This document shows positions 53,140-63,807 of a stretch of 64,000 nucleotides of DNA, in pieces. Source of the stretch: Emiliania huxleyi CCMP1516 (lineage: Eukaryota; Haptophyta; Isochrysidales; Noelaerhabdaceae); the NCBI RefSeq assembly GCF_000372725.1, contig NW_005198751.1, forward strand, positions 529,690 through 593,689, given 5' to 3'. Each line of letters opens with the position of its first letter. Position 1 is the first letter of the stretch. The notes beneath the pieces are model-generated. The model was given only the letters and a program-made list of their open reading frames with translations. It was not told the origin of the DNA and did not search any database. The translations under genes were made by a program, and so were the position numbers.

Positions 53140-53476
53140 ACCCTCCCTCAGAACAAGAGTAGCCGGCCTTGCTCGTCAAAGACGGTGCATCCTCGAGTGA
53201 ACCTGTAGTTGCCGTGCTCGTCATAGATGTCCTTCCGCTCGGCTTCAAGACACTTTTTCTCCTCTTGCTGTTTCTCCGGCTTCTCCTCCCCCCTGTCAGC
53301 CGCCCTGTGTCACATTGCTTTCCCTCTGCCGGCGGCGGCGCTGCGCCGCTGGGGGTGCGAGGCGCTGCGGGTGGTGCCGAGGAAGAGAAAGGCGCGACCG
53401 GCTCGATGGCCGCGTGATCGGTTTTTTTATCCCTGCCGCCGTATGTGGCGCACCAGGACCCACACAAAAGGAACTC
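53140..53476. other. Spacer
   Basis: 337 bp between the inverted-repeat arm and the sulfotransferase 3' end; nothing recognised. Confidence 0.3.
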
Positions 53477-56017
53477 TCACCGCGCCACCCCCGTCGTCAC
53501 CGGCGGGAAAAATTCCTCCTCAAGCCCACTCCCGCCGAGCCTCTCGCGGAGCGCCGCGTCGAAGCGGCGGCTCTGCTCGGGCGTGAATTTCTCCCGCCAG
53601 CCACCCGGCGACCCGCGGCGGAAGTGGCCCGCCTCGCCCTCGTGCCGCATCGCCCGGCTCGCGGCGCCGTCCGTCGCCTCGTGCCTCTGCCGCATCGCCT
53701 CGAAGCTCGACGCGCGCACCGCCGCGTCGAGCGCGGCGCCGTCGGGCTGCACGCCGAGCAATCCGGCCACGCGCGCCACCTGCGCCTCGACAACGGCGGG
53801 GCTGAGGCCTCCGGAGGGTGGCGGTGCGAGCAGCCCTACTCTCCGGCCCCGCCTGCGCCCGTGTGTCGGCGCACAAGTCCTCGTAGCGGAGCAGCAGCAC
53901 CTGCTCACGCCGATGCGGGTCCGAGGCGAATCTCGAGGTCTCGCAAGCGGCGCGAGCTCGGAGCTTGCCTGCCCCGGACACGCGCGCGCCACGTGCCACC
54001 AAGCGAGCGTGTGCTCGAACCTACGTGCGTGATCTTGTGCCATACCGCCAGGCGCTCGTGCCCTCGAACCAGTCCGCCTCTGCGCTAATCTCGGCTACTC
54101 TCTGCTAGTCTCAAACCAGTCCGCCTCCGCGCTACTCTCGGCTACTCTCGGCTACTCTCGGCTAGTCTCGAACCAGTCCGCCTCTGCTCGCCGGCTCCGC
54201 GCGTCGGGCGCCGCACTCGGCAGCGGCGCGCTGCCCGCGAGGAATGCCTCGAGGAAGGCGTCCCAGCTGCCCCGGTACGAGACCGCCTTGAGGGCGCGCG
54301 AGTGGTGGTAGAGAGACACCGCCACGTCGCGCGGGTCCCGCACCACCACCACCACCGCCACGCCCGGCGGAGGGGCGCCGGCGAGGCAGCCGGCGACGGG
54401 CAGGCCCTCTGGCGGCGCGTGCGTCTTGAAGGCACGCCGCGCGTGTGGCAGTGCGGCGAGCTGGCGCAGCGAGAAGGCGCCTGGCGGGTGGGACGGGGCG
54501 TAGGCCGCCGGGGCGTGGCGTGGGAGCGGGGAGGGGTGAGCGTCAGAAGGGGGAGGGGGGGGTCTGAGGCGGAGCAGGGGGGCGGGGAGGGGGCGGAGCA
54601 GGGCAGAGCGGGAGCCCGCGCACCGGTGGCGACGGCCGCCTCGACCCAAGGCACGCGCGTCTGCACGTGGGCGTTCGGCTCGCCGAAGAGGCAGCAGACG
54701 ATCTGCTGCAGCCAGGTGGTGCCTAGACGCAGCTCCGTCAGACGGCTCCGAGGCAGCTCCGAGGTGGGCAGGCGAGCTGCAGCAGCTCTGCTGGCGCCGG
54801 ACTTTGGGAACGTTGCGATGAAGACGTCGCCTGCTCGCGGAAGGGATCAGCTCGGGGACTCTCGGGCAGCCTCGCGGAGGGAAGGCTGCTACGCCACCCT
54901 GCTCGCGGAGGCAAGGCTGCTCGCGGGTGCGGGCGGCGAGGGGCCGCCGTGGGGTGGCGGCCTCCGGAGGCGCCTCGGAGGCTTTGGGAGGGGGCGAGGC
55001 TCGAGGGTGCCTCCGAGGAGGGGGGAGGGCCGGGGGGGGTGGGAGAGGCTCGAGGGGGTGGGAGAGGCTCGAGCAGAGGCGGAGGCTTGAGGCGGGGAGA
55101 GGGTCGAGGAGGAGGAGGGGGGTGCTGCAGCAGCGGCGGGCGCCTGGCTTAGGCGCGAGACCGGACCGCAGTGCGGGAGCGGCGAGGGACGGCCGCAAGG
55201 CTCGCGCGCGCGGCTGGTCCGGCACGAGCAGCAGCGACTGCGCGCACGCCTCCAGCGCCGCGATCGCGTCGCCCGACTCGGCGAGCGCCGCGGCGCGCAA
55301 GGCCCATGCCGCCGCCAGGCCAGCCGCGTCCGACCTCGCTGCCGCGGTGATGGCGCGCGCCGCAGCCTCGGCGGCGCCACTCGCGTCGCCGCCGAGCAGC
55401 GCGACATCGCCGAGCACGGTCAGCGCCGTCGCGCTGCCGGGCGAGAGCTGCGCCGCGCGTGCCGCCTCCTCGGCCGCCTCCGAGTGCTCTCCCGCCCGGG
55501 CGAGGGCACTCGCGAGGTTGAGCCGCGCCTCGAGCGGGCCAAAGGAGGCTGCGCGGCGCAGCAGCGGCACAGCCTCGGCGACGCGGCCCGTCGCGAGCAG
55601 CGACTGGCCCAGGTTGGTCAGCGCGCCCGCGTGCGAAGGCTCCAGCGACAGCGCCGCCCGGTAGTGCGCCTCTGCGGCGACGTGGTTGCCGTCGGCACTG
55701 GCCAGCACGCCGAGCACAAAGTGAGGCTGCGGGTGCCGCGAGCCACCGCCACGCTCCACGAGCGCGGAGCACACCGCGCGCGCCGCGTCGGGCTGTCCCG
55801 CCTGCGCCAGCGACACCGCCTCGCTAAGGCGCTGGGCGACCTCGGGCGGCATCGGCGGCGGCGGCGGCGGCGAGTAGCCGGCAGGCGAGGACGAGCCGGC
55901 CCGTCCGTGAGCGGCCGCGGCGATCGGACGGCACGAACTGCGCGGCCGCCACTCCGCTCGCAGTCGGGTGCGTGCGCAGCAGCGGAGCGGGTCGCTCGAG
56001 GACGTTATGAATGGCAT
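53477..56017 (-). CDS. TPR-repeat sulfotransferase
   Basis: PAPS-dependent sulfotransferase with an N-terminal TPR array. Start candidate 56017 (MPFITSSSDPLRCC). TPR helices cover about residues 57-270: PHFVLGVLASADGNHVAAEA, AHYRAALSLEPSHAGALTNL, LNLASALARAGEHSEAAEEA. The sulfotransferase part has FIATFPKSG|TTWLQQIVCCLFGE, the 5'-phosphosulfate loop split by a GC-AG intron (about 54734-54800), then RVPWVEAAVAT, FKTHAPPEGLP, VVVVVRDPRDVAVSLYHHS (3'-phosphate site), EADWFE, RFEHTLAWWHV, EQVLLLRYEDLCADT, SSFEAMR and FRRGSPGGWREKFTPEQSRR to the stop at 53477. Splicing around 54063-54173 is not settled because the EADWFE coding segment is triplicated there. Sulfation of glycans or proteins is likely; the substrate is unknown. 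Confidence 0.8.
54063..54190 (-). repeat. Triplicated exon segment (AEADWFE) inside a sulfotransferase intron
   Basis: Copies of CTCGAACCAGTCCGCCTC (plus strand) start at 54063, 54110 (one mismatch) and 54167, separated by short TCTCGGCTACTC-type repeats. Same architecture as the 66-bp helicase intron. Confidence 0.8.
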
Positions 56018-56124
56018 GAGTTAGTGGCCAGTCCCATCGCAGGGTTCCGGCTCCTCTTAGCTCCGGTACTCTCACGAGGTTGATATCCTTTTTGGTGTCC
56101 AGTCCGAGCCTGGCTGTTCTTCAC

Positions 56125-56360
56125 CTTTCTACCTACCTACCTATCCTTTGGCCGCGTTGGGTAGCGAGGATTGGTGTCACGCGATCCACGCAGGCGTGGT
56201 TTCTGACGGCCGACCGTCAGTGCACGGAGTTGCCCCTTCTCCGACTGCCCCGGCTAGTTCACGAGTACCCAGAGGGGGTCTGTGCGCACGGTTAGACCCT
56301 ATGCAATAGGTAGGTAGGTCCGGTTTTGACCGCCCCAGAGGGCCCCGCAATAGGTAGGTA
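56125..56360. repeat. CTAC-repeat element, second copy
   Basis: Inverted relative to 24061-24250; shares GGGGGTCTGT, GCAATAGGTAGGTAGGT and AGGGCCC(C/T)GCAATAGG blocks. Overall similarity is moderate. Confidence 0.5.
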
Positions 56361-56647
56361 GGTGGTGGTGTGTTTGGGGGGGACAGAATCTGATAAGGCG
56401 AGAATCGGGCGGACAGAATCAGATCGATTAGGCAGAAACGGAAGCTGGATGAGGAATCCTGCCCGGAGGCTGAGTGCGTGGAAAGGGGACGGGCAGAATC
56501 AGATCGCGTAGGAAGAACCGGAAAAGGAGAGTGAGAATCAGAAGAAACGGACACGAATCCCTCTCGAGCCTCCGCATACAGAATCCTGTCTTGGGTGGCA
56601 GAATCGCTAGTGCAGAATCCTCAGGCGTGGACAGGGTTCTCCAAGAC

Positions 56648-56810
56648 TGACCCCCCCCGAGCAGCAGCGTTTTGTTGTTGGGGGGGTTGGCCCCCCCCCC
56701 CCCCCCCCCAGCAGGAGTGCTCTGCTGCTGGGGGGGTCAGACCCCCCCCCCTAGCAGCAGGGATGAGCTTAGTTGTGCAGGGGGGGTACCGAGCAGTGAG
56801 CGGCCGCTCC
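56648..56810. mobile_element. Second, left-truncated copy of the hairpin MITE
   Basis: Starts in the C-run/AGCAGCAGCG hairpin and ends with the same right terminus as 7518-7565 (GTACCGAGCA...GCGGCCGCTCC). The left terminal inverted repeat is missing. Confidence 0.75.
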
Positions 56811-56929
56811 TATCCAGTCTTCCAGTGCTCAAGTGCTCAACAACTTTTGTTATTCACGACCTCGAGTGGCAGCTGGCGCGCTCAATGCCGGGGTGCGCAC
56901 AACAAGAAGAGGGGGGTTATTCACCCGAG

Positions 56930-57030
56930 GCCACCCGAGATCACCCGAGGTCACCCGAGGTCACCCGAGATCACCCGAGGTCACCCGAGATCACCCGAGG
57001 TCATCCGAGATCACCCGAGCTCACCCGAGG
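56930..57030. repeat. Tandem repeat of (A/G)TCACCCGAG
   Basis: About ten direct copies of a 10-bp unit, CACCCGAGGT or CACCCGAGAT, without spacers. Confidence 0.9.
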
Positions 57031-58051
57031 TCAATAAAAAAAGAATAACAACAAACAAAACAAGCAAAAGAAATCGTCGCATCGGGGCAGAGGGGGGGGG
57101 GGGCTGTGACCCCAAAGGGCTAGTGAACACTAACCGACCCTGGTGGGCTGATCCTTTGTCAATGTTGCTGACGCCATCCAGCACCATCCATAGCATGTCT
57201 TGTCTCGTCGACAGAGCGTATAACAAACCTCAAAGCACCTTGTCGTGGCGACCAGGTGGCGAAGTTAGACATGGATGGATTGAACGAGCCGCGCTGCGCG
57301 TGACAAGACATCCGGTCGACAAGGACCCATGTTTCCGCCCTGCCCAGCGCCGCACCGCCCGCCCCCTACACCCTCCTCCAGCCCAGCCTCGTGCGCTTCG
57401 AACATGAACATGAGACCCCGGGGGGCGCGCGATGCGGGACCGCCTTTCTCTCTGGATATATCTGCTGATCGTTGTGAAGACTCAAGTATTGTGCACTATT
57501 CACTCGTTAGTGTGTGGGAACACTCTGCGGGTACTGGGAACACTGTCTGTATTAACATTTGTATACGACGTCGTTCAACACCACGGCCGCCCGCTACGTT
57601 AAGAAGTCACACGTCTCACAGTCAGACTCACAGAGCGGGCAGCGGCCAGGGCGGCGCAGGGCTAGGCGCAGGGCTAGGCGCCAGCGGGGCCCGGGGCAGA
57701 TCCAGTTCCCCCCCGGAGCCCACACAGTTTGCCCAGAGGGGCAGAGCCCAGACGACTCGCGGGGCGCGAATCAAATAATTATGTGAGGGCGCGCTCACAA
57801 TTTCGAGAGACGCAAACAAATCACATTATAATCATACACAAATAACTATCGAGCCGCTAGGGACCGCGGGTCTACCAGATCTCAGAGGCACTGCAACTAA
57901 GCATTGGGGCTCGTAGCTGCGCCGCCCCTTTACGAGTCTCGGATCGTGATGCGTCGTCCTTCGGATACTCCACTGCGATTGGCCAGATGCGCGGGTCGGA
58001 GTGGTCTCCGCTTAGTTAGTGGACAGCGAGCACCAGAAAAGAGGTGGAGGG

Positions 58052-60203
58052 TCAGCCGCGGTGCCCAACCACCTCGAGCAAGGAGGAGCAGCCGCCCTCC
58101 TCCGGCGCAGACGCGAACGTCGCGCCGGGCCGCGGCAGCACGAGCAACAAGTCGTCGAGCGACAGCTCAGAGTCCACACGGGAGGAGGTCGAGCCGCGCG
58201 AGACCGTGCCGCCCTCTCCCTCCTCCGCCAGGGCGCCGCACTCGATCGTCGACCGGCGCGGCTCAGTAAAGTCGGAGCTGCCTCCGCAAGTGTCGCTGCC
58301 GCTGCCGCCGCTGTCGCTGCCGCCGCTGTCGCTGCCGCCGCTGTCGCTGCCGCCGCTGTCGCTGCCGCCGCTGTCGCCGCCGCCGCTCCCGCCGCCGCCG
58401 CCGCCGAGCGCCGGCCGCCTCGACCGGCGCGGCCCGGTCCACAGCAAGGACCTCCAAGAGTCCTCCGGGTCCGACGCCTCGACCGGCGCCTGCTGCGAGG
58501 CCCACGGCGGCCGGCCTGCAGACAAGGGGAGGAGGGCGTCGCTTAGACTCGAGGCGAGGAGGAGGAGGAGACGCACGCGAGCTCCGTCGGCTCGCCTCCC
58601 GAGCCGCTTGCGGGCCCGCCCCGAGCGACTCCCTCCTCCGGCGGGGCGGCGTCGAGCGGCAGCCAGGGGAAGCCGCCCGCAGAGCCGGCCCGCGAGGCTG
58701 CAGGCGAGGCGGCGGCGGGGGAGGAGGCGGCGGGGGAGGAGGCGGCGGGGGAGGAGGCGGCGGGGGAGGAGGCGGCGGGGGAGGAGGCGGCGGGGGAGGA
58801 GGCGGCGGGGGAGGAGGCGGCGGGGGAGGCGTCTCCCTCGCTCGAGTCGCCCTCGTACTCGCACCCCGTCACCTCGACCCACTTGGAGCCGGCAGCGTCC
58901 GCAGCGGTGTCGACCCACTCCTCGGTGTTGCAGCCGCGCTTGCTCACTCCCCTGCGCCCAGCCGCGGCAGTGTGCGAGCGGCCTCTTTCTCTCGCGCGGC
59001 ATGTGCGTGCATCCTCCGGCTCTCAGAGCTCCGGCTCTCAGCTAGGGGCGACCGGCTCGGAGGCGCCGTCCGGCCCGACGAGCCTCGCGCGAGCAAGTGC
59101 CGCAGCAGGATCTGCAGCCGCTCCGCGCGCCACGCCCGCCTCTCGCGCCGCGCCGCCCACACGACGCCGCACGCGACCGCGCCCGAGGAGAGAGCGAGGA
59201 GCAGCGAGGCGCACGCGACGCCTCGCAGCCACGCGAGCTCCGCCGAGGCGGAGGCGTCGAGCTCGCAGGCCAGCGCGAGCACCTCCCTGGCCAGCCCCTC
59301 CCTGGCCAGCCCCTCCTTTGCCACGGCCTCCTTTGCCAGGGCCTCCAGGCCGACGCGCAGCCGGGAGGAGGGTGGTCTGCTGCAAACCTCACTCGCAAGC
59401 TTGGGTGTTCCGGGGCCCGCAGGGCCGCTCGGCCAGCCCGGATGCGCTTCGCGGCGAGGGTGCGAGCCCGAGACAGAGCGGCGGTGCGCAGCTCCGACCC
59501 CAGGCATACCGAGGAGAGGCGAAGGCGGAGGGAGGCTCGGCGTCGGGGTCGCATGCGCTACCACACACGGAGGGGGGAGGGGGGCGGGCGGGGAGGCGGC
59601 GGGCCAGTCGGTGCCGTTCTTAGCAGACGTCACCACACGCCACCGCGGCCGCGCAATCGTCGGCCACATCCGGCGTAGCAGAGGAGGCGCATCGGCGAGA
59701 GGCGAGCGGGGAGGCGAGGGAAGCGGTGAGGCGCTTGTGTTTGCGGCTCTTGTGGCCCTGCTGGAAGCGCACGCTGGACTCACGAGAGGCAGGGCCCTCG
59801 TGATGCCAGCACCGCCACTCGAGTTGCGCAGGACGTCCGCCCGGGCGCTGCTTGTGTGGAAGGGTGAGCGGCGTGGGCCGGCGCGGAAGGCTTGGGTGGC
59901 GCGGCTTCTGTGGCGCGATCGTAGTCGCATCGCGTGGCCCACGTCCGTCACCCACAGCGCCACCTTGGTTCCGTGCGTCGGCGGGCGGGTTGGTGGCGCG
60001 AGCAGCCGAATATCCGGTGGCGAATCAAGAAGAGGAGGGATTCCCGCCAGAGCGGAGGCGTTGCCACTCGCCGGCACGTGGGAGCCACGGAGGAGCGCTC
60101 GCTCGAGTGGCGGCGGCGCGAAGATGAGAGCTGCCCCTGTTAATAAGCAAAGCGAGCCCGAGGCTGTTAGGGCGAACGATCCGTCGACTGGCGTTGCCCA
60201 CAT
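58052..60203 (-). CDS. Hypothetical membrane protein with Ala/Ser and Gly/Ser repeats
   Basis: No family recognised. Candidate start 60203 opens MWATPVDGSFALTASGSLCL, a plausible signal anchor, followed by LALAGIPPLL-type sequence and GTKVALWVTDVGHAM. After low-complexity sequence a helical part appears (GLEALAKEAVAKEGLAREGL with AREVLALACELDASA), then a membrane helix, LLLALSSGAVACGVVWAARR (about 59190-59130), and a juxtamembrane basic RRERRAWRAERLQILLRHLL. Next come CNTEEWVDTAADAAGSKWVE, an array of SPAAS pentapeptides (58690-58830), and a C-terminus with GGSDS repeats (58300-58375) ending LDDLLLVLPRPGATF...EVVGHRG at 58052. Frames change between these parts, so introns are required; exact borders are not resolved. 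A single-pass type protein with acidic cytoplasmic tail is the simplest reading. Confidence 0.45.
58300..58375 (-). repeat. 15-bp coding repeat (GGSDS)
   Basis: About five direct copies of GCTGTCGCTGCCGCC (plus strand), encoding Gly-Gly-Ser-Asp-Ser. Confidence 0.85.
58700..58830 (-). repeat. 15-bp coding repeat (SPAAS)
   Basis: About eight direct copies of GGAGGAGGCGGCGGG (plus strand), encoding Ser-Pro-Ala-Ala-Ser on the minus strand. Confidence 0.85.
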
Positions 60204-60552
60204 CCTGTCGCTTAGTACACAGGGCCAGCCGTCCAAAGCTGGGCTTCCCTGAAGGCGAATGAATCTCGTCAAATCTAAAAAAAAGGTGAGCGGTGAGACG
60301 GACTTGTGAGCCGGACACCCCCTCTTGTACCCTGCGTTGTTGAGCCAGGACTCAACATACTCGGGCTGTCGCCGTCCCAAACTGTCACTCCCCTCTCTCC
60401 CGGCCGGGGTGGGGCGCGCGCGGGGGCGGCGGGTGTGCGGCGAGTGTGCGGGATGTCTGTGGGCCCGAGAGCGATATGCCATGTCCGCCTTGCGTTGTTT
60501 CATAACATCGAAGGCTAAGCTCAAAAAAAGTCGCGACCCCTCGCCCGGGAGT

Positions 60553-60657
60553 GGGCTCTCTAGCCCGTAGCCCGATCCCGATCATCCGGCCCGCTGGGTG
60601 CGCTTCTTAGCTCCCCGGCCCTGGATGTGAGGCTGATGACTGCACTCCAAGTGCTCC
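60553..60657 (-). repeat. Dispersed repeat, inverted copy of 6343-6449
   Basis: See 6343-6449; the shared blocks run in reverse complement. Confidence 0.7.
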
Positions 60658-60999
60658 AAGAGTGCGGCCAGCCTGTGCCGAGGTCGCCTTGCCCCAAGGC
60701 GACCCTCGTGGCCGCCAGCCGTGGCAGGTACCTCTGGAGACGGGGGTGGGAGGGGGGGGGGGGGGGCAGCGCGGCGGGCCGAGTTGGCCGGGAGTAAGGG
60801 AGGGTGCTGCTCTGCAGCTCTGCTGGCAGATCAGGCAGGTCGGCCTCCGAAGAGAGGGGGGGCGGAACGAGGCTTTGCCGCACTGTTGCGGTGCGTGCCT
60901 CTAGAGCAGGTGGCGCGGCCTGGAGTCGCGCGTGGGCCGTCCCAGCGAAAATGGAGCAGGCTAGGGTTGCGCAGCTATGAACAGGAGCGAGTTCGCGCT

Positions 61000-61080
61000 G
61001 CGCTAGGCTCAGACGGCGAGTTCGCGCTGCGCTAGGCTCAGACGGCGAGTTCGCGCTGCGCTAGGCTCCGCGAGTTCGCG
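61000..61080. repeat. 32-bp tandem repeat GCGAGTTCGCGCTGCG...
   Basis: GAGTTCGCGCTGCGCTAGGCTC recurs three to four times, the last copy shortened. Confidence 0.8.
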
Positions 61081-61255
61081 CTGCGGGCTACGGAAGACTA
61101 CGGTTGTCGTCGGACGTCGCGGGCGCCGCGCTGGTTCTTCAAAGACATATCATTCCCCTTTTCGAGCACACGCCACGTCTAAGTTTCTTTTTTGCCGTCG
61201 CGCTCTGCGGCCGGAGAGCGCGGAGAGGCCGGGCTGCTCGGCGTGAGGCGGGCAG

Positions 61256-61300
61256 GATATGGCGGGATATGGCGGGATATGGCGGGATATGGCGGGATAC
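61256..61300. repeat. 10-bp tandem repeat GGATATGGCG
   Basis: Four to five direct copies followed by two diverged ones (GATACCGTCG, GATATGGAGA). Similar to CCCCATATCT-type repeats inside introns at 400-440 and 14041-14105. Confidence 0.85.
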
Positions 61301-61483
61301 CGTCGGATATGGAGAGATACATCAAGCGATACCGCAAAAGAACCGTCCACACCAGGGCTGCGGTTAATATGAAACATCACGGGTGGGCTAGTAAACGTCA
61401 ACCACTCTCGCGAGGCTCAAGGGGCCCGCCCCCTCTAAGGAACATGCCCCGCAGAAAACAACAGTATCACCACTGGTACGAAA

Positions 61484-63807
61484 TTACGTAGAAGGGAGCA
61501 CAATCGGATCTTCGTGAGCGATGCGCCCAATCAGAGTGAACGAGGTGGTCGGTGCGAGGACAGTCGAGTTGGATCCGTCGAGGCGTCGGCGCGTGGAGAG
61601 TGGGTACGGGTCGGCGCGGGCGTAGTCGACGGTGTACCCTCCCAGGTCGGCCAGGGCCGCGACCGTCACCCTCGAGAGGGGCTGCTCGAGGTGCTCCTCA
61701 AAATAGCCCGTCATGATCTCAGAGGCGACCGGGTCGGGAAAGGAGTGCTCGCTCCAGTGATGGCACTCTTTGCCTTCGCCGCCCGCCTCCTCCAGGGCCA
61801 GGCGCACTTCGAGGCCGAGCTTGTCGTACTCGGCGTGCGCGCGCGTGCAGCTGGCACTGTAGGCAAACCCGTCCGCGGCGGAGCAGAGGCCGCACCGCCC
61901 CAGGGAGCCCACGAGCCCTAGGGTGTGGCCCATCTCGTGCAAGACGCTTTGTTGTTCGACTCGCAGAGGACTAACCTTCTGTTGCAGCGAAAGGTCCCTC
62001 GGCAGCCGCTGTTCACCCACATCCTTTGCCCGTCGCACCCAAAAGTGCTTCCCTCGCTGCAGTCCGCCGAGCTGTGCTGCTCCCTGAGGGAGACGGAACA
62101 CTGCGGCGTGGAGGACGGCGGCGTGGACGGAGGGGATGGCAGCGATGGGGGCAGCATGGAGGGTGGTGGCGTGGACGGGTAAGGCGGCGGCAGGGATGGC
62201 AGTGGTGGCGATGGGGCGGGGTAAGGTGGAGGCAGAGAGGCGCGTGGCGGAGTGGACGGGGGCGGTGAGGGGGGAGGCGAGCTGGGTGGTGGTGGAGACG
62301 GCGGCGGCACAGTCGGCGGCGAGGGCGGTGTTGGCGACGGCGGTGTTGGCGACAGCGGTGGCGGCGACGGAGGTGGCGGCGACGGAGGTGGCGGCGGTGG
62401 CGAGGGTGGAGGGGCTCCGTTGGTGTTGCGATACAGCTCGCAAGTGCCAGGAGGCAACCACTTGTAGCACTCACAGCCAACCTTGTTGTCACACTGATGA
62501 CGGCAGTCGCTTTCCCTCTCATCGCGGCCGCTAAAATTCCATTTCTGCATGTTGACTTGCGTCTCAATGTGATCTGAACATCCCGGCGGCGGTGACGAAG
62601 GCGGCGGAGGTGGCGAGGTTGGTGGTAGGGGCGAGGGTGGGGGCGAGGGTGGCGGCGGTGTAGGCGGCGGCGGGAGCGGCGGCGGTGAGACTGGGCGGAG
62701 GAAGGGCATCAGTGGAGGGCCTGCTGGCTCGCCACTGCCGGCCTGGCCGCTGCCGGCTTCGAGGCTGCCAAAGTCGATGCCGCTGCCAGCGTCGCCAATG
62801 GTGCCACCGCCGTCCTCGCCACCGCCGTCCTCGCCGCTGCCGTCCTCGCCGCTGCCGTCCTCGCCGCTGCCGTCCTCGCCGCTGCCGTCCTCGCCGCTGC
62901 CGTCCTCGCCGCTGCCCTCCTCGCCGCTGCCCTCCTCGCCGCTGCCATCCTCGCCGCTGCCATCTTCGGTACTACCCGCAGCTTCTGGTGGCAGTGGCAT
63001 CTGCTTTGACGGGATTTCCGTCGATGATTGGGGAGATGGTGGAGGAGGCGCCGATGACGACAGCGGCGGCAGCGGCGCTAGCCGAGGAGTCGGCGGGGGG
63101 TTGGGTGGAGGTGGCGTGGGTGAAGGAGGTGTTGGCGGTGGCAGCACCGGGGGTGGCCAGGGTGGAGGCCACAAAGGCATCTGCGAGGGTGGCGGAGGAG
63201 GCGCCGATGACGACAGCGGCGGCAGCGGCGCTAGCCGAGGAGTCGGCGGGGGGTTGGGTGGAGGTGGCGTGGGTGAAGGAGGTGTTGGCGGTGGCAGCAC
63301 CGGGGGTGGCCAGGGTGGAGGCCACAAAGGCATCTGCGAGGGTGGCGGAGGAGGCGCCGATGACGACAGCGGCGGCAGCGGCGCTAGCCGAGGAGTCGGC
63401 GGGGGGTTGGGTGGAGGTGGCGTGGGTGAAGGAGGTGTTGGCGGTGGCAGCACCGGGGGTGGCCAGGGTGAAGGCCACAAAGGCATCTGCGAGGGTGGCG
63501 GCGGCGAGGGCGGCAAACACTCGGGACACCCCACGCAGGCTGGTCGCGTGCACTTGTGCAGCCACTGCAGGTTACCCGTGCACCAGTCAAGCTTGCACGT
63601 GTAGCACCACTGACCGCACATCGTGGCCAGATCTGGGAGAGGTGGAGGCTGTGCCAGCCCATAGCGGGACGGCGGTGATGACGAGTGAGATGCAGGCGGC
63701 GGCACCACCATCGTGGCGGCCGCGTGCAGCGGCGCGTGAGAGCGCTCGGCCAGGCTGCTCTTTTCGCCGTGGCGCAAATAATTGAGCCGACAAGGGCCGC
63801 CGGGCAC
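61484..63807 (-). CDS. Pro-rich extracellular protein with DUF3011-like and zinc-metalloprotease modules (frame change near 61970)
   Basis: Upstream frame (63807-61918): a Cys-rich segment MCGQWCYTCKLDWC with CVGCPEC, three 51-residue Pro-rich repeats, an acidic GSGED array, PPP-rich linkers, a Cys module (CSDHIETQVNMQKWNFSGRD with CECYKWLPPGTCELY, PAN-like), more Pro, then CSVSLREQHSSADCSEG and GQRMWVNSGCRGTFRC, like DUF3011/GCR(A/G)xF modules. Downstream frame (to 61484): SVLHEMGHTLGL, a zinc-binding HExxHxxG(H/L)-type motif, then SEIMTGYFEE and PLSRVTVAALADLGGYTVDY with ADPYPL, the C-terminal half of leishmanolysin-like/metzincin proteases. The two frames overlap; an intron or a 1-2-base error near 61970 must join them. 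Extracellular matrix proteolysis is likely; no signal peptide is visible at MPGGPCRLNY, so the true 5' end may be missing. Confidence 0.6.
62808..62972 (-). repeat. 15-bp coding repeat (GSGED), about 11 copies
   Basis: Plus-strand unit CCGTCCTCGCCGCTG with minor variants; encodes Gly-Ser-Gly-Glu-Asp/Glu. Confidence 0.9.
63033..63500 (-). repeat. 153-bp coding tandem repeat, three copies
   Basis: The GCGCCGATGACGACAGCGG block begins at 63048, 63201 and 63354, period 153 bp, encoding a 51-residue Pro-rich unit (QMPLWPPPWPPPVLPPPTPP...). Copies are almost identical, so amplification or conversion is recent. Confidence 0.92.

Larger units (their letters stand above)
56018..58051. other. Repeat-rich gene-poor region
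   Basis: No gene recognised. Holds the CTAC-repeat element (56125-56360), imperfect CAGAATC repeats (56385-56600), the second MITE copy (56648-56810), an 11-bp tandem repeat (56930-57030), and featureless sequence from 57050. Confidence 0.5.
60204..61483. other. Intergenic region
   Basis: No gene recognised over about 1.3 kb. Holds the dispersed repeat 60553-60657, a G-run at about 60753-60767, a 32-bp tandem repeat (61000-61080) and a 10-bp tandem repeat (61256-61300). Confidence 0.45.

Noticed and set aside
56930-57030. Short regular repeats, possible CRISPR or binding-site array
   Set aside because: Simple 10-bp tandem repeat with no spacers and no associated genes.
58044-59045. Plus-strand Arg/Pro-rich frame
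   Set aside because: Antisense of SPAAS and GGSDS repeats; the minus-strand reading has a membrane helix and more natural composition.
62685-63785. Plus-strand Gly/Ala-rich frames over the Pro-rich gene
   Set aside because: Antisense shadows of the Pro-rich repeats; the minus-strand frame has Cys modules with sensible spacing.
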